From positions 1-56,279 of the forward strand of contig NZ_BAGX02000010.1 of NCBI RefSeq assembly GCF_000320505.1: DNA of 56,279 nt, given 5' to 3'. The notes under the pieces are model-generated. The model made no database searches, was not told the DNA's origin, and saw only the letters and a list, made by a program, of their open reading frames with translations. Position 1 is the first letter of the stretch. Every line of letters begins with the position of its first letter. The position numbers and the translations under genes were made by a program. Below, piece after piece: positions 41,692-51,547 of the stretch. Source of the stretch: Methanobrevibacter boviskoreani JH1 (GTDB lineage Archaea > Methanobacteriota > Methanobacteria > Methanobacteriales > Methanobacteriaceae).

Positions 41692-44181
41692 ATGGAAGAA
41701 AATTGTTTTAATTTTTTAGATGACGGGTTTGGTGAAATTTCAGAGGAATGTTTTTATTGTGAAAAACATTTAGTAAATAAAGATTATAAAGATTCTATTT
41801 TTAGAGCAGGTACCGCTGCCGAGAAAATTGTAACTCTTATATGTGAAATTGAAAATCTGGACTATTTATCCCGTCAAAATCAAAAAAGAAAAATTAAGGG
41901 ATTAGTTGATATAAAGGTAATTCCCGTTAAATTAGAAGGAAATTTTGAATTTGTTCGTAGGGCACGTAATAATGCAGCTCATAGAAATATTAATGATTTA
42001 GGTGTAAGAGCTAGTGAAGTTCACAAAAAATTATATGAAATAGCTGTTTGGTTTTATAAGAAATATGGTGATGAAAATTTTGAAGCACCCGACTATAATG
42101 GACTTATCTTTAGAAATAAAAGTATAAATACATCCAATGGGGAGTTGGGTAATGAAACAAATTCTGGTGTTTTACCTACTGGGCAAGAAATTCCGGAAAC
42201 AATCGAAAATACTGAGAATAAGGATGTTGGAACTTCTTCAGAAACGGATAATAACAAAGATGTAGCACAACAAACAACTGAAACTTTTAGGGATGTTGAG
42301 CAAGAAGATCAAAAGTTATCTGAGATAAAAAATAGGATTAATGATTCAATAAATGAAGTTTATTCTGAAGTGTATGATGGGGATATTATTGATATGGAAG
42401 TTGGTTCTAATTTAAAAAATTATACATTTCAGAAATATGATGGAAGTTATTTATTAAATGAGTTAACAAAGCTCAAGGATTCCTCTAGGGAAGCAGTTGA
42501 AAGTGATGATAATTTAAATGATTTTAAAAAATACCTTCATGTAAATAGGTCTATACAAGATGAATTTATTAAAGAACTTAAAAGAGTTCAGGATAAACCC
42601 TCAAGTCATTTAGTCATGTTATGTGGTAGTGTAGGTGATGGTAAATCCCATATGTTAGCATATTTAAAAACATATGAACCTGAATTATTTAATAAATTTA
42701 CCATACACAATGATGCAACTGAAAGCCAAGATCCTGAAGAGACAGCAATAGATACTCTTGCTAATGTTCTTAAATCATTTAATGATGAGAATATTGAAAA
42801 TTCTTCCGAAAAATTTATTTTAGCAATTAATTTAGGTGTTTTAAATAATTTTTTAGAATCTGATTATTGTAAAAATGAATATACTAAACTTAAGGAAATT
42901 ATTGATGATGCTAATTTATTTGATTCCAAGACTGTTACAGAAAATAGATTTTATAATCATGTTAGTTTTATAACCTTCAGTGATTATAATTTATTTGAAT
43001 TAAATAATAACGAAGATTCAAATTATGTTTCTTCTAATTATTTAAGTGCTCTATTTAATAATGTTATAAATAAAAGCGATAATAATCCATTTTATTTAGC
43101 ATACAATTTAGATAAAAGGAATGGACTTGAGAGTTCTATTATTGATAATTATGAGTTTTTCTCTAATGAGAATAATCAAGAAATAATAATTGAGTATCTG
43201 ATTAAGGTTTTTAATAAATATAAAAAGATTATTTCTACAAGGGATTTATTAAACTTTGTCTATGAAATTATTGTACCTCCAGAAACAGATAAAGAGGATT
43301 TAAATTTAAATAATTTACTTCCAAATTTATTGTTCAATGATACAAATCGTTCAAGTTTATTAGAATTGTTTAATGACTTAGATCCTACTATCGAACGTAG
43401 TGAAGAATTGGATAAATTTATCATTGACTTGTATATTAATGATGATATTAACAAGGTTTTAGATAAATACTATTTCAAAGAAGAAATGTCATTTTTAGAG
43501 CCTTATTTTGCTGATATTAATAACACTATTAAAACTGAAACTAACAAAAAATCTTATAAAACGGGGTTAATAAGTCCTTTAATTAGATTAGCAATATTTT
43601 ATGGCAAACCATCAATTAAAAAAGCCTTTAAAGATGAAACTTACTTGAGGTATCTTAAATATCTTTATAATTATAACATTGGGAATATTCATGGATATAA
43701 ACAATTATTTATCGAGGTTAAAGATTCCATTTTTAAATGGAAGGAATCCGAAAAGAAAAACTATGTATGTGTTGATGAGTTAGATAGTTTTAAAATTTTA
43801 AAGAAGATATATTTAAAACCTAGTTCAGTAAAACAAAATAATTCTAAAATTAACAATGAAAATAATTTAGATAATGTTTTAGGAAATAGGTTTAAAAATG
43901 AAATCGAACTTTATTTTAAAGTTAGTGATGATTTTAATGAAAATAAAATTCCAATTACTGTTGATTTCCAATTATATAAGTACATTACAAAAATTAATCA
44001 TGGATTTAAGTTAAATGTTAATGAAAAAGAAAAATTAACTGTTTATAACCAGTTTGTTGAGTCAATAATTGAAGGACAAAATAGTAAAACTTTAATAATC
44101 AAATATTTGGAATCTAATGAGGAATTTTTATTTGAGTATAATGATGATTTTGACACCTTTGAATTTAGAAGTGAGGTATAA
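41692..44181 (+). CDS. dptF: DptF (phosphorothioation-dependent restriction) with extra N-terminal HEPN-like domain
   Basis: The 829-residue protein falls into three parts. Residues ~15-127 form a helical domain with FRAGTAAEKIVTLICEIENL and FVRRARNNAAHRNI, the R-x-R-N-x-A-A-H hallmark of HEPN/DUF4145-type domains. A low-complexity linker follows (~145-210). The DptF core starts near 250 with LKDSSREAVE, FKKYLHVNRS and the P-loop LCGSVGDGKSHML (Walker A at 312-320). DptF belongs to the DptFGH (DndFGH) complex that restricts DNA lacking phosphorothioate. The ribosome binding site GAGGT precedes the ATG. Two nucleotides separate its stop from the dptG ATG. The N-terminal HEPN part is, to my knowledge, not a standard piece of DptF. 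Confidence 0.82.
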   Translation: MEENCFNFLDDGFGEISEECFYCEKHLVNKDYKDSIFRAGTAAEKIVTLICEIENLDYLSRQNQKRKIKGLVDIKVIPVKLEGNFEFVRRARNNAAHRNINDLGVRASEVHKKLYEIAVWFYKKYGDENFEAPDYNGLIFRNKSINTSNGELGNETNSGVLPTGQEIPETIENTENKDVGTSSETDNNKDVAQQTTETFRDVEQEDQKLSEIKNRINDSINEVYSEVYDGDIIDMEVGSNLKNYTFQKYDGSYLLNELTKLKDSSREAVESDDNLNDFKKYLHVNRSIQDEFIKELKRVQDKPSSHLVMLCGSVGDGKSHMLAYLKTYEPELFNKFTIHNDATESQDPEETAIDTLANVLKSFNDENIENSSEKFILAINLGVLNNFLESDYCKNEYTKLKEIIDDANLFDSKTVTENRFYNHVSFITFSDYNLFELNNNEDSNYVSSNYLSALFNNVINKSDNNPFYLAYNLDKRNGLESSIIDNYEFFSNENNQEIIIEYLIKVFNKYKKIISTRDLLNFVYEIIVPPETDKEDLNLNNLLPNLLFNDTNRSSLLELFNDLDPTIERSEELDKFIIDLYINDDINKVLDKYYFKEEMSFLEPYFADINNTIKTETNKKSYKTGLISPLIRLAIFYGKPSIKKAFKDETYLRYLKYLYNYNIGNIHGYKQLFIEVKDSIFKWKESEKKNYVCVDELDSFKILKKIYLKPSSVKQNNSKINNENNLDNVLGNRFKNEIELYFKVSDDFNENKIPITVDFQLYKYITKINHGFKLNVNEKEKLTVYNQFVESIIEGQNSKTLIIKYLESNEEFLFEYNDDFDTFEFRSEV

Positions 44182-44182
44182 T

Positions 44183-45586
44183 ATGAACTTTGAAAAGAAT
44201 TATAATAATCTTTTAAAACAGATGAATGTTAATCCAGAAAAAAAATCATTAAAAAATAATATTGATAAAAATACTCCTTTATTTCCATTTAAATCTAGGA
44301 CTGAAGATACTGCTACATTTGAAAATGGATTTTACTCTGTTTTAGGGGAATTTTCTCGTATACTCCTTAATAAAAAACTAGATGATTCACTAAATATAAA
44401 GGATATCATTGCTGAATCAAAAAATAATGAAAATTTTGATATTGAGACTGAAAGTGAGGATTATCTGGAGAAATTGGTTAAGGAATATTTATTTAATGAA
44501 AAGGATGAGTTAAAAATTATAAATCCTTATTTATTTTTATATTTGCCTTTATCTAATAATAAAAAATCAAAAGGTGAAAAATCAATTGCATTATTTTTAA
44601 GGGATGTATTCTTTAGGGATAATAAAAACTTAATCAATTTTTTTAATAATAAAGAAACTAATAATTTACTTATAAAATTGGTTTTAAAGAATATTCCTGA
44701 GTTAACAGATAATAAAACTGATTTTAAATATGATTGTATGATTGATAGTATTTCTGAACTTTTTAATGATGATATTGATTACCTTTGTAAATATGAACAA
44801 TATTTTATAAAAAATATTGATAAGGTTTTTGCATACTACTACTTTTTTTATATAAGTCAACTGGTGTTAAAAATTAATAGAGGCTTCAATGACAATAAAG
44901 AAATTGATGAACTTTATTATTTACTGGATTGGGAAAGTGCAAGTAAAAATCGTAAAGCGGTTAAGAAAGGATATCGTTTTTTAACTGATAAAACTGCTTC
45001 CTTATTTACTAAAGTAAGTTTAATTGATCAAATGAATACATTATTAGGTACTCATGACTTGCTTGAAAAGGACATGTTAATTTATTATGAAAAATTGAAT
45101 TATACGGAACAAAGGGAATTCTTAAAATATTTAAAAAAATGGATTTGTGTATATAAATATTACAATGATTTTGATCTTACAAAAAGTTCAGAGGAAGAAT
45201 ATCTTTATGATTTATCTGATAATTTTAAGGATTTAATGAATGAATTATTCGTTACACTTAATGATAAGGAACATGGAAACAACCCGGAACCTAAATCTAG
45301 ATATGCAATTAATTTGAAAAATATTGCTAAAAAATATTTCATTAAAAGAAGAGGCTCCTATGGATACACATTAAATATGAATAGGGAAATTCTTATTGTA
45401 CTGACTGCATTATGTGTTAAAGATAAAAAGATTAGATTAACCCAATTATTTGATGAATACGAGAAAAGGGGAATTTATTTTGATATACAATCTAAAGAAG
45501 AAATAATAAAACTACTTACACAATTAAACTTAATAGATAAAAAAAGTGATAGTGGAGATGCTCAATATGTCAAACCAATTTTATAA
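44183..45586 (+). CDS. dptG: DptG (phosphorothioation-dependent restriction), operon copy
   Basis: The 467-residue helical protein contains YSVLGEFSRILLNKKL, NPYLFLYLPLSNN, IALFLRDVFFRDN and YYLLDWESASKNRKAVKKGY. It is encoded between dptF and dptH, the fixed order of this restriction module. ATG 44183 is preceded by GTGAGGT. The last 20 nt overlap the dptH start, so translation is coupled. A second complete homologue lies inverted downstream (51548-52957). Both end with the identical LIDKKSDSGDAQYVKPIL. The role in the complex is structural or unknown. Confidence 0.82.
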   Translation: MNFEKNYNNLLKQMNVNPEKKSLKNNIDKNTPLFPFKSRTEDTATFENGFYSVLGEFSRILLNKKLDDSLNIKDIIAESKNNENFDIETESEDYLEKLVKEYLFNEKDELKIINPYLFLYLPLSNNKKSKGEKSIALFLRDVFFRDNKNLINFFNNKETNNLLIKLVLKNIPELTDNKTDFKYDCMIDSISELFNDDIDYLCKYEQYFIKNIDKVFAYYYFFYISQLVLKINRGFNDNKEIDELYYLLDWESASKNRKAVKKGYRFLTDKTASLFTKVSLIDQMNTLLGTHDLLEKDMLIYYEKLNYTEQREFLKYLKKWICVYKYYNDFDLTKSSEEEYLYDLSDNFKDLMNELFVTLNDKEHGNNPEPKSRYAINLKNIAKKYFIKRRGSYGYTLNMNREILIVLTALCVKDKKIRLTQLFDEYEKRGIYFDIQSKEEIIKLLTQLNLIDKKSDSGDAQYVKPIL

Positions 45587-48500
45587 TTATCTTTCTAGTA
45601 AAATATTAAATTACTTTAACAAAGAAAACATAAAAAAAGGAGATAGGTTTTTCATTGAATTAGATGAAGCTGAACAAGTGGATAATTTATATTATAGTTT
45701 TAAACAGAAAGGAATTGATGAGGGAATTTACAATTCATTTAATTATATTCATAAAAATGCAAAGAATGAATTTAAGTCATTTTCATTATTAATTGATGGT
45801 GTAAATTTAGTTCTTGCCAAAAGCACTAATGTAAAGCCAGATTATTTAGTTACTTTAAGAAATCAAGTAACAAATCAGGAAGGAGAATGGGAAAATACTG
45901 CTTTATTAATTATATGTTCAGAGCCTTTGGATAGTATTTATAATGGTATGAGAAACTTAAAGAAAGAAGGGATGCCTTTAAGTATTAATTTTATTTCAAG
46001 AAATTTAGAAACTGAAATTAATAAATCAAAAAAACTTACAAAAGCAGAAAAAGAGGTAGCTAAATTTGTATTAAATAATGTTAATGAAGAAACATCTGCA
46101 AAACCTACTTTATGGGATTTTGAAAATATATTGGGTATTATAGAAAAAGGACATATTGATGATGAGGATTTTAAAGAATTAGAATTATTTAAAGATGAAA
46201 ATCTTAAAGACCATACAATACCTACAATGAAGCAGAGATTAAAAGAAAATCATGCTGAATTTGAATTTATAAAGAATGCTCATTTATATGAGGATTTAGA
46301 TAAGGAACTTGAAAAAAGATATACTGATTCTGGTGTAAATAAATTAAAAAAAGATGATTGGGAAAATGAATCTTATAAAAATGTTAAAAATTTCAGAGAG
46401 AAATTTAAAGCAGGAAATAAACCCCTTAACTATGAAGAAAGCAATAAAAAATTGACCGATAATTCTTTAAAATATTGGGAAAAACCAGAATATAATACTG
46501 CTGCAGGTAGAAGAAAAAGACATATAATTGTATTCAATACAAGAAAAGAGAAGGAAGTTTCTTTAACATTCCAATTTGATCAGATGCTTAAAAAAGGTTT
46601 TATTGGAAAAAAATCATTAAAATATTGTAAAACATCTGGAAAGAAATTAAATGTTAAATTTGATGTTTCTTTAGATGAGCCAACATATAAAAAAATTACA
46701 TATAAACATAATAATGAAAATAGGTCTAATTTCATTTTTAATATTGTTGTTTTAAATGCTTATCCTGAAGTTTTTGATTCAATTAAATCAAAATACACTG
46801 TTAAAGCAGATAAAAATTATATTAATGTTGAAAATAGTGATGATGATTATGAAATAATCTTCGGTTCTTCAAATAATAGAACTGAAAAATCTATTGAGGA
46901 TAAAAATGAAATAATTTATCTTTATGATAATGAGAGTATAATCATTTCAGAGGAGTCTCCTGCATGGAATGAAGGTGATTTAAACTTTGATTTACATTAT
47001 AATGATAATGATATTACTTTTAAAATAACTGAAAAGAAAGAAAAAACTCATCCCGTTGATTCATCTCGTATTTGGGAAATTAAAAGAGAATATAAAGGTG
47101 ATTTTGTATATAATGGAACTAAAGCAATATTGGGGGTTAATAGTTTCTATTTAAAAGATGAGTTTAAAAAATATTTAGATTTAGAAAGGGAAATAATCGA
47201 TAACAATGTATTTTATGGAACTTTAAATGTAGACAATAAATTATCTAAGGTTGATGTTCAATATAGTGAAAGATTAACAAATGCATATCAAGATATTTTA
47301 AATTATTTTAAAACTTATGATGATTCACCTGAAGATAATCTTCCAAGTTTGATTTATTTGAATAATGATTTGGAAAAACTTTATGAAAATTTTATCAATG
47401 TTTTTAATGAAGAAATTGAATCTATTGAAAGTAATTCCTTTTTAAATGATGATGACACTAAAAAAGACTTACTTAAGTTAGGTCGTATTGATACTAAAGA
47501 TAAAATAATGTATTCTAGTTTCTCTCCAATAAATATCGCATATCAGCTTGAAATTAAAAAACAGAGTGGTGATGAGAAGTTAGAAAACAATATGGTTAAA
47601 CGTTTAGTTCCAAATAATTTAATTCCATATGTATGTTCTGATGATGGAAAAACTTTGTATAAGCCAATTTATCAGGAATCAGCTCATGAATGGGTAATTT
47701 ATAAAAAGAGTAAAGAAGTATCTATTGGTACTACTAATATTTTTATTAAAAATGTTGTATCCGAGAAACTAGATCAATTTATTAAACACTTTAATTATTT
47801 ATTCGAATTCAATCCAAAGGCTGCTTTAAAAATTAATGTGATTAATATTAATGATGATAAAGAAGTAGTTAAAGGTGTATTTAGTTTTGTAAGATCCAGA
47901 TTACCTGATAAATTAAAAACTAAAGATGTAATTCCTGTAGAAGTTCATATTTATAGTGATTCCCATAAGAGTAGTTTTGACACCTTTTCCAGATGTAGAA
48001 CCAAAGAGGAATTCGATGAGGAATTTGGCTTAAAATTGTCCTCAAAAACATTAGATGAAATTGACATTTTACATTTAGTTCAGAATAATATAAAATACTT
48101 TAAACATCCTCTTGATGTTGAAAATTATGAATATGCTCATATTTCATTTTATAAAGGAAAATCTGCCAGTATAATAGCTAATGATAATATGGATGATATT
48201 GAAACTGGATTGTCATTAAACGGATTACTGTCTTCAGTTACCTCAACTACAAAACATAAGGATTATAGAAATGGTTTCGGTACTAAAAATATTTTAGATA
48301 AAGAAAATCAATTAGTTAAAACTTCTATTAACATGAATGAATTAGTTGAAAATAGCAGAAACTATGGTAAAAATACTTATTCTAAGAATAAAACTATTAT
48401 TACAACTGTTGAATTAGAAGAAGATAATATTGAACAATTATACGATAAATCTCATTGGGTAACTTTTATAGAACCTGCATTTGGAATTGAATACTTTAAT

Positions 48501-51500
48501 AAAACAGATAATGATCTAATAATTATTCATTACAGTGACCAATATAGTTCTTCAAGTAGATATGATACAATTACAGTTACAAATAAATCAGTTCAATATG
48601 AAGACATTATTAATGATTTCTTAAGAAATAAGGAAGATATTGAAATTAGTAAAGATGAGATTATCTCAATCATTAAAATGTTTAACTGTATAAATGGTGA
48701 ATGGTTACTTAGATTAATCTCAAGTAAAAGTGGAAACTATGATATGGAGAAATTAAGTCTTGTATCTGCTATTAAATATTCTTTAGCTATTTATGACCAT
48801 AAAGATATTATTTGGATTCCAATTTCAATGGAGGAAATCTTGAGAATCGCGGGAAATGTAAAATTAAGCAAAAATGAGGGAATTTTCTCATCAGATATTG
48901 AAAAGGGAAGTTATAGTGATGATTTACTTTTAATTGGTTTAAAGACAAATGATGACGGAACTATTGAAATTTTATATTATCCTATAGAAGTTAAAGCTGG
49001 AAGAAATGACTTTCAAACCATTAATAAAGGTAAAAATCAATTAAATGAGACTTATAACCTTCTTAAAAATCAACTAAAACAATTTGATAATGAAGGTAGT
49101 GAATTTAAAAACAAATTCTTTAGGAACTTCTTTATACAAATATTTATTTCAAACGCTGAAAAATTAAATATTAATCATATTTGGGATGAAAAGGATTTCA
49201 GTAGAATAGAAGAATTTAAATCTAAATTGTTAAATGATGATTACATTATTTCTTATATTTTAGAAGATAAAATTGGAAAGGGTACATTAGTTTCATTTAA
49301 AAGGGACTGCTTTAATGCTTCAATAGCTAAAGAAGATGGGCTTCAAATAATTGAATTGCCTATGGAAAACGCATATCTTGGTTTAGTTGATACGATTGAA
49401 GATATGAGAAAAAAAATACAATCTAATTCAACTGATATCGAGGCATCTGATTTGCTATTTAATGATAATGATTTAGGTAAATTTGATATTCCGAAAAAAC
49501 CAGATGGTCCTATTGGTGATGATGGTAATGGGGGTGGTGAAAAACATCCTAAAACTCATAAAGGTCCTAAAGGTCCAATAAATCCCCCAGGTCCCCCTGA
49601 ACCTCCAATGCAAAAAGACTCTCTTGAAAATGTAAGGGTATTGATTGGAACACAGGATGGTTATGACCACAAAGTATATTGGGAATATGGAAATTCCAAA
49701 TTACCTAATAGGCACATGTTAATTCAAGGTAAATCTGGTCAAGGAAAAACTTATTTCATTCAAAGGGTCCTTAAAGAATTATCCAAGCAGAACATACCTT
49801 CAATAATCATTGATTATACTGATGGATTTAAAAAATCTAAATTGGAGGAGGAATTCAAAAAATCAGTAGGTAATAATTTGGATGTTCGTACAGTGGTTAG
49901 GGATAAATTCTCATTAAATCCATTTAAAAGCTATAAAATTGAGATCGATGAAGGAGAATTTATGCTGGAAGATGAAATCAAGGTGGCAAGTAGATTTAAA
50001 AACCTTGTTGGTTCTGTATATAACTTTGGAGATCAACAATTAAACACAATTTATAATGCTGTAATTAGGGGTATTAAAAAGCATGGATATAAAATGGACT
50101 TTGAAGACCTTAAAGATGAATTGATGAATGAAGACTCATCTGTGGCAGGCTCCGTTTTAAATAAGTTAACTGAATTATTAGACATAAATCCATTTATCTC
50201 GGATGATTTTGATTGGTCTAGCATTTTAGATAAAAAAGATGGAAAAATTTTAATTATTCAATTAACAGGTCTATCTTCTGATATTCAAAATGTTATAACC
50301 GAGTTAATACTTTGGGATTTATGGCATTATAAAACAATTAATGGTGATGAAAAAAATCCATTTGCAATTGTTTTGGATGAAGCTCAAAATTTAGACTTTG
50401 GAAAGGATTCACCTTCTTCCAAAATACTTAAGGAAGGTAGGAAATTTGGATGGTCCGGAATATTTGCAACACAATCAGTTCAAAGTTTTAAATCTGAGGA
50501 GTTAGATGCATTAGAAAATGTTGATGAGAAAATATACTTTCATCCAACGGATAACTCTATTACAAAAATTGCAGGTATTTTAACTAAAGATAATAATAGG
50601 AAGAAGGATTGGGAAAAGAAATTAACTAAACTTACTAAAGGTCAATGTGTTGTTCAAGGTGAATTCTTAAATTCAAATGATGAATTGAAATCTTCAGAAC
50701 CTGTGATTGTAAATGTTGATGAGATTATTGGTGATGAACCCAGGCGTTTAGAAACTAGAACAGATATTTCAGATTATGATGGTGATGTTTTAATAAACAT
50801 TGAAAAGAATAATAAAGTTTCAAATCAAAACTTTGATGATCAGAAAGGAAAGGTTGTGCCTTTATCTTCATCTGGTAATGAGGTTCAAAGTTTAAAGAGA
50901 TTTGATGATTCAATTTTAAATGATTCTGAACAAACATTTGATGAGGCCGATTTTGAAGATTATATTGAATTCAATGTAAAAACGGGTTTATCCTATAAAA
51001 ATCATGGATGGGCTATTAAAAGGGGAGATATAGAGAAAATAATTCCAAAAAGTGATCTTGAAGAAAAATTTGTTTATATTGACGGTAAGATGTTCAAAGT
51101 TAAAATCTCATCTTTAGTACGTATATTTTATCATAAAGACGAAGAAATTGAAAATTATTTGAAAGAGAAACATCTGAGAAATGAGGATAAAACTAAAATT
51201 AGGCTGTTCTTAAATGATAAAATTGAAAAGAAAGTAGAACCTAAAAATCGTATTAGTTTTAAAACTACATTTACAGAACAAGTAAAAAATAATGGAACTT
51301 TTGTAGTTCCAAGGGAAATTTCTCAGTATTTTGTTCCTAAAAATAATTATGAAGATATATGCTATTTTACAATTGATGGAAGAAAAGTAGTTGGACATTT
51401 AAATTTAATATTTAGAATGAGAATTGATAATAATTCTAGAAAATATTTGAATAATTATAAATTTGTTGGTGATGATTTAGAGGTAACTATACCTCTTTAA
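45567..51500 (+). CDS. dptH: DptH (phosphorothioation-dependent restriction ATPase/nuclease)
   Basis: This is a very large protein of 1977 residues. The N-terminal ~1000 residues are charged and mostly of unknown fold. A PD-(D/E)xK-like nuclease site is visible around D1118 (SYSDDLLLIGL) and E1141-x-K1143 (YPIEVKAGRNDF). A Pro/Gly-rich linker (~1310-1350) leads to a HerA/FtsK-type ATPase with IQGKSGQGKTYF (G1388-T1395) and IVLDEAQNLDF (D1604-E1605), RKFGWSGIFATQS, and a C-terminal ~170-residue addition. It is the effector or motor of the DptFGH complex. ATG 45567 has GTGGAG 9 nt upstream inside the end of dptG. An in-frame GTG at 45546 is less likely. Confidence 0.85.
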   Translation: MSNQFYNYLSSKILNYFNKENIKKGDRFFIELDEAEQVDNLYYSFKQKGIDEGIYNSFNYIHKNAKNEFKSFSLLIDGVNLVLAKSTNVKPDYLVTLRNQVTNQEGEWENTALLIICSEPLDSIYNGMRNLKKEGMPLSINFISRNLETEINKSKKLTKAEKEVAKFVLNNVNEETSAKPTLWDFENILGIIEKGHIDDEDFKELELFKDENLKDHTIPTMKQRLKENHAEFEFIKNAHLYEDLDKELEKRYTDSGVNKLKKDDWENESYKNVKNFREKFKAGNKPLNYEESNKKLTDNSLKYWEKPEYNTAAGRRKRHIIVFNTRKEKEVSLTFQFDQMLKKGFIGKKSLKYCKTSGKKLNVKFDVSLDEPTYKKITYKHNNENRSNFIFNIVVLNAYPEVFDSIKSKYTVKADKNYINVENSDDDYEIIFGSSNNRTEKSIEDKNEIIYLYDNESIIISEESPAWNEGDLNFDLHYNDNDITFKITEKKEKTHPVDSSRIWEIKREYKGDFVYNGTKAILGVNSFYLKDEFKKYLDLEREIIDNNVFYGTLNVDNKLSKVDVQYSERLTNAYQDILNYFKTYDDSPEDNLPSLIYLNNDLEKLYENFINVFNEEIESIESNSFLNDDDTKKDLLKLGRIDTKDKIMYSSFSPINIAYQLEIKKQSGDEKLENNMVKRLVPNNLIPYVCSDDGKTLYKPIYQESAHEWVIYKKSKEVSIGTTNIFIKNVVSEKLDQFIKHFNYLFEFNPKAALKINVININDDKEVVKGVFSFVRSRLPDKLKTKDVIPVEVHIYSDSHKSSFDTFSRCRTKEEFDEEFGLKLSSKTLDEIDILHLVQNNIKYFKHPLDVENYEYAHISFYKGKSASIIANDNMDDIETGLSLNGLLSSVTSTTKHKDYRNGFGTKNILDKENQLVKTSINMNELVENSRNYGKNTYSKNKTIITTVELEEDNIEQLYDKSHWVTFIEPAFGIEYFNKTDNDLIIIHYSDQYSSSSRYDTITVTNKSVQYEDIINDFLRNKEDIEISKDEIISIIKMFNCINGEWLLRLISSKSGNYDMEKLSLVSAIKYSLAIYDHKDIIWIPISMEEILRIAGNVKLSKNEGIFSSDIEKGSYSDDLLLIGLKTNDDGTIEILYYPIEVKAGRNDFQTINKGKNQLNETYNLLKNQLKQFDNEGSEFKNKFFRNFFIQIFISNAEKLNINHIWDEKDFSRIEEFKSKLLNDDYIISYILEDKIGKGTLVSFKRDCFNASIAKEDGLQIIELPMENAYLGLVDTIEDMRKKIQSNSTDIEASDLLFNDNDLGKFDIPKKPDGPIGDDGNGGGEKHPKTHKGPKGPINPPGPPEPPMQKDSLENVRVLIGTQDGYDHKVYWEYGNSKLPNRHMLIQGKSGQGKTYFIQRVLKELSKQNIPSIIIDYTDGFKKSKLEEEFKKSVGNNLDVRTVVRDKFSLNPFKSYKIEIDEGEFMLEDEIKVASRFKNLVGSVYNFGDQQLNTIYNAVIRGIKKHGYKMDFEDLKDELMNEDSSVAGSVLNKLTELLDINPFISDDFDWSSILDKKDGKILIIQLTGLSSDIQNVITELILWDLWHYKTINGDEKNPFAIVLDEAQNLDFGKDSPSSKILKEGRKFGWSGIFATQSVQSFKSEELDALENVDEKIYFHPTDNSITKIAGILTKDNNRKKDWEKKLTKLTKGQCVVQGEFLNSNDELKSSEPVIVNVDEIIGDEPRRLETRTDISDYDGDVLINIEKNNKVSNQNFDDQKGKVVPLSSSGNEVQSLKRFDDSILNDSEQTFDEADFEDYIEFNVKTGLSYKNHGWAIKRGDIEKIIPKSDLEEKFVYIDGKMFKVKISSLVRIFYHKDEEIENYLKEKHLRNEDKTKIRLFLNDKIEKKVEPKNRISFKTTFTEQVKNNGTFVVPREISQYFVPKNNYEDICYFTIDGRKVVGHLNLIFRMRIDNNSRKYLNNYKFVGDDLEVTIPL

Positions 51501-51547
51501 TTCATTTCTATTTTTTTATTATTTGTTAAAAAAATAATATGATAATT

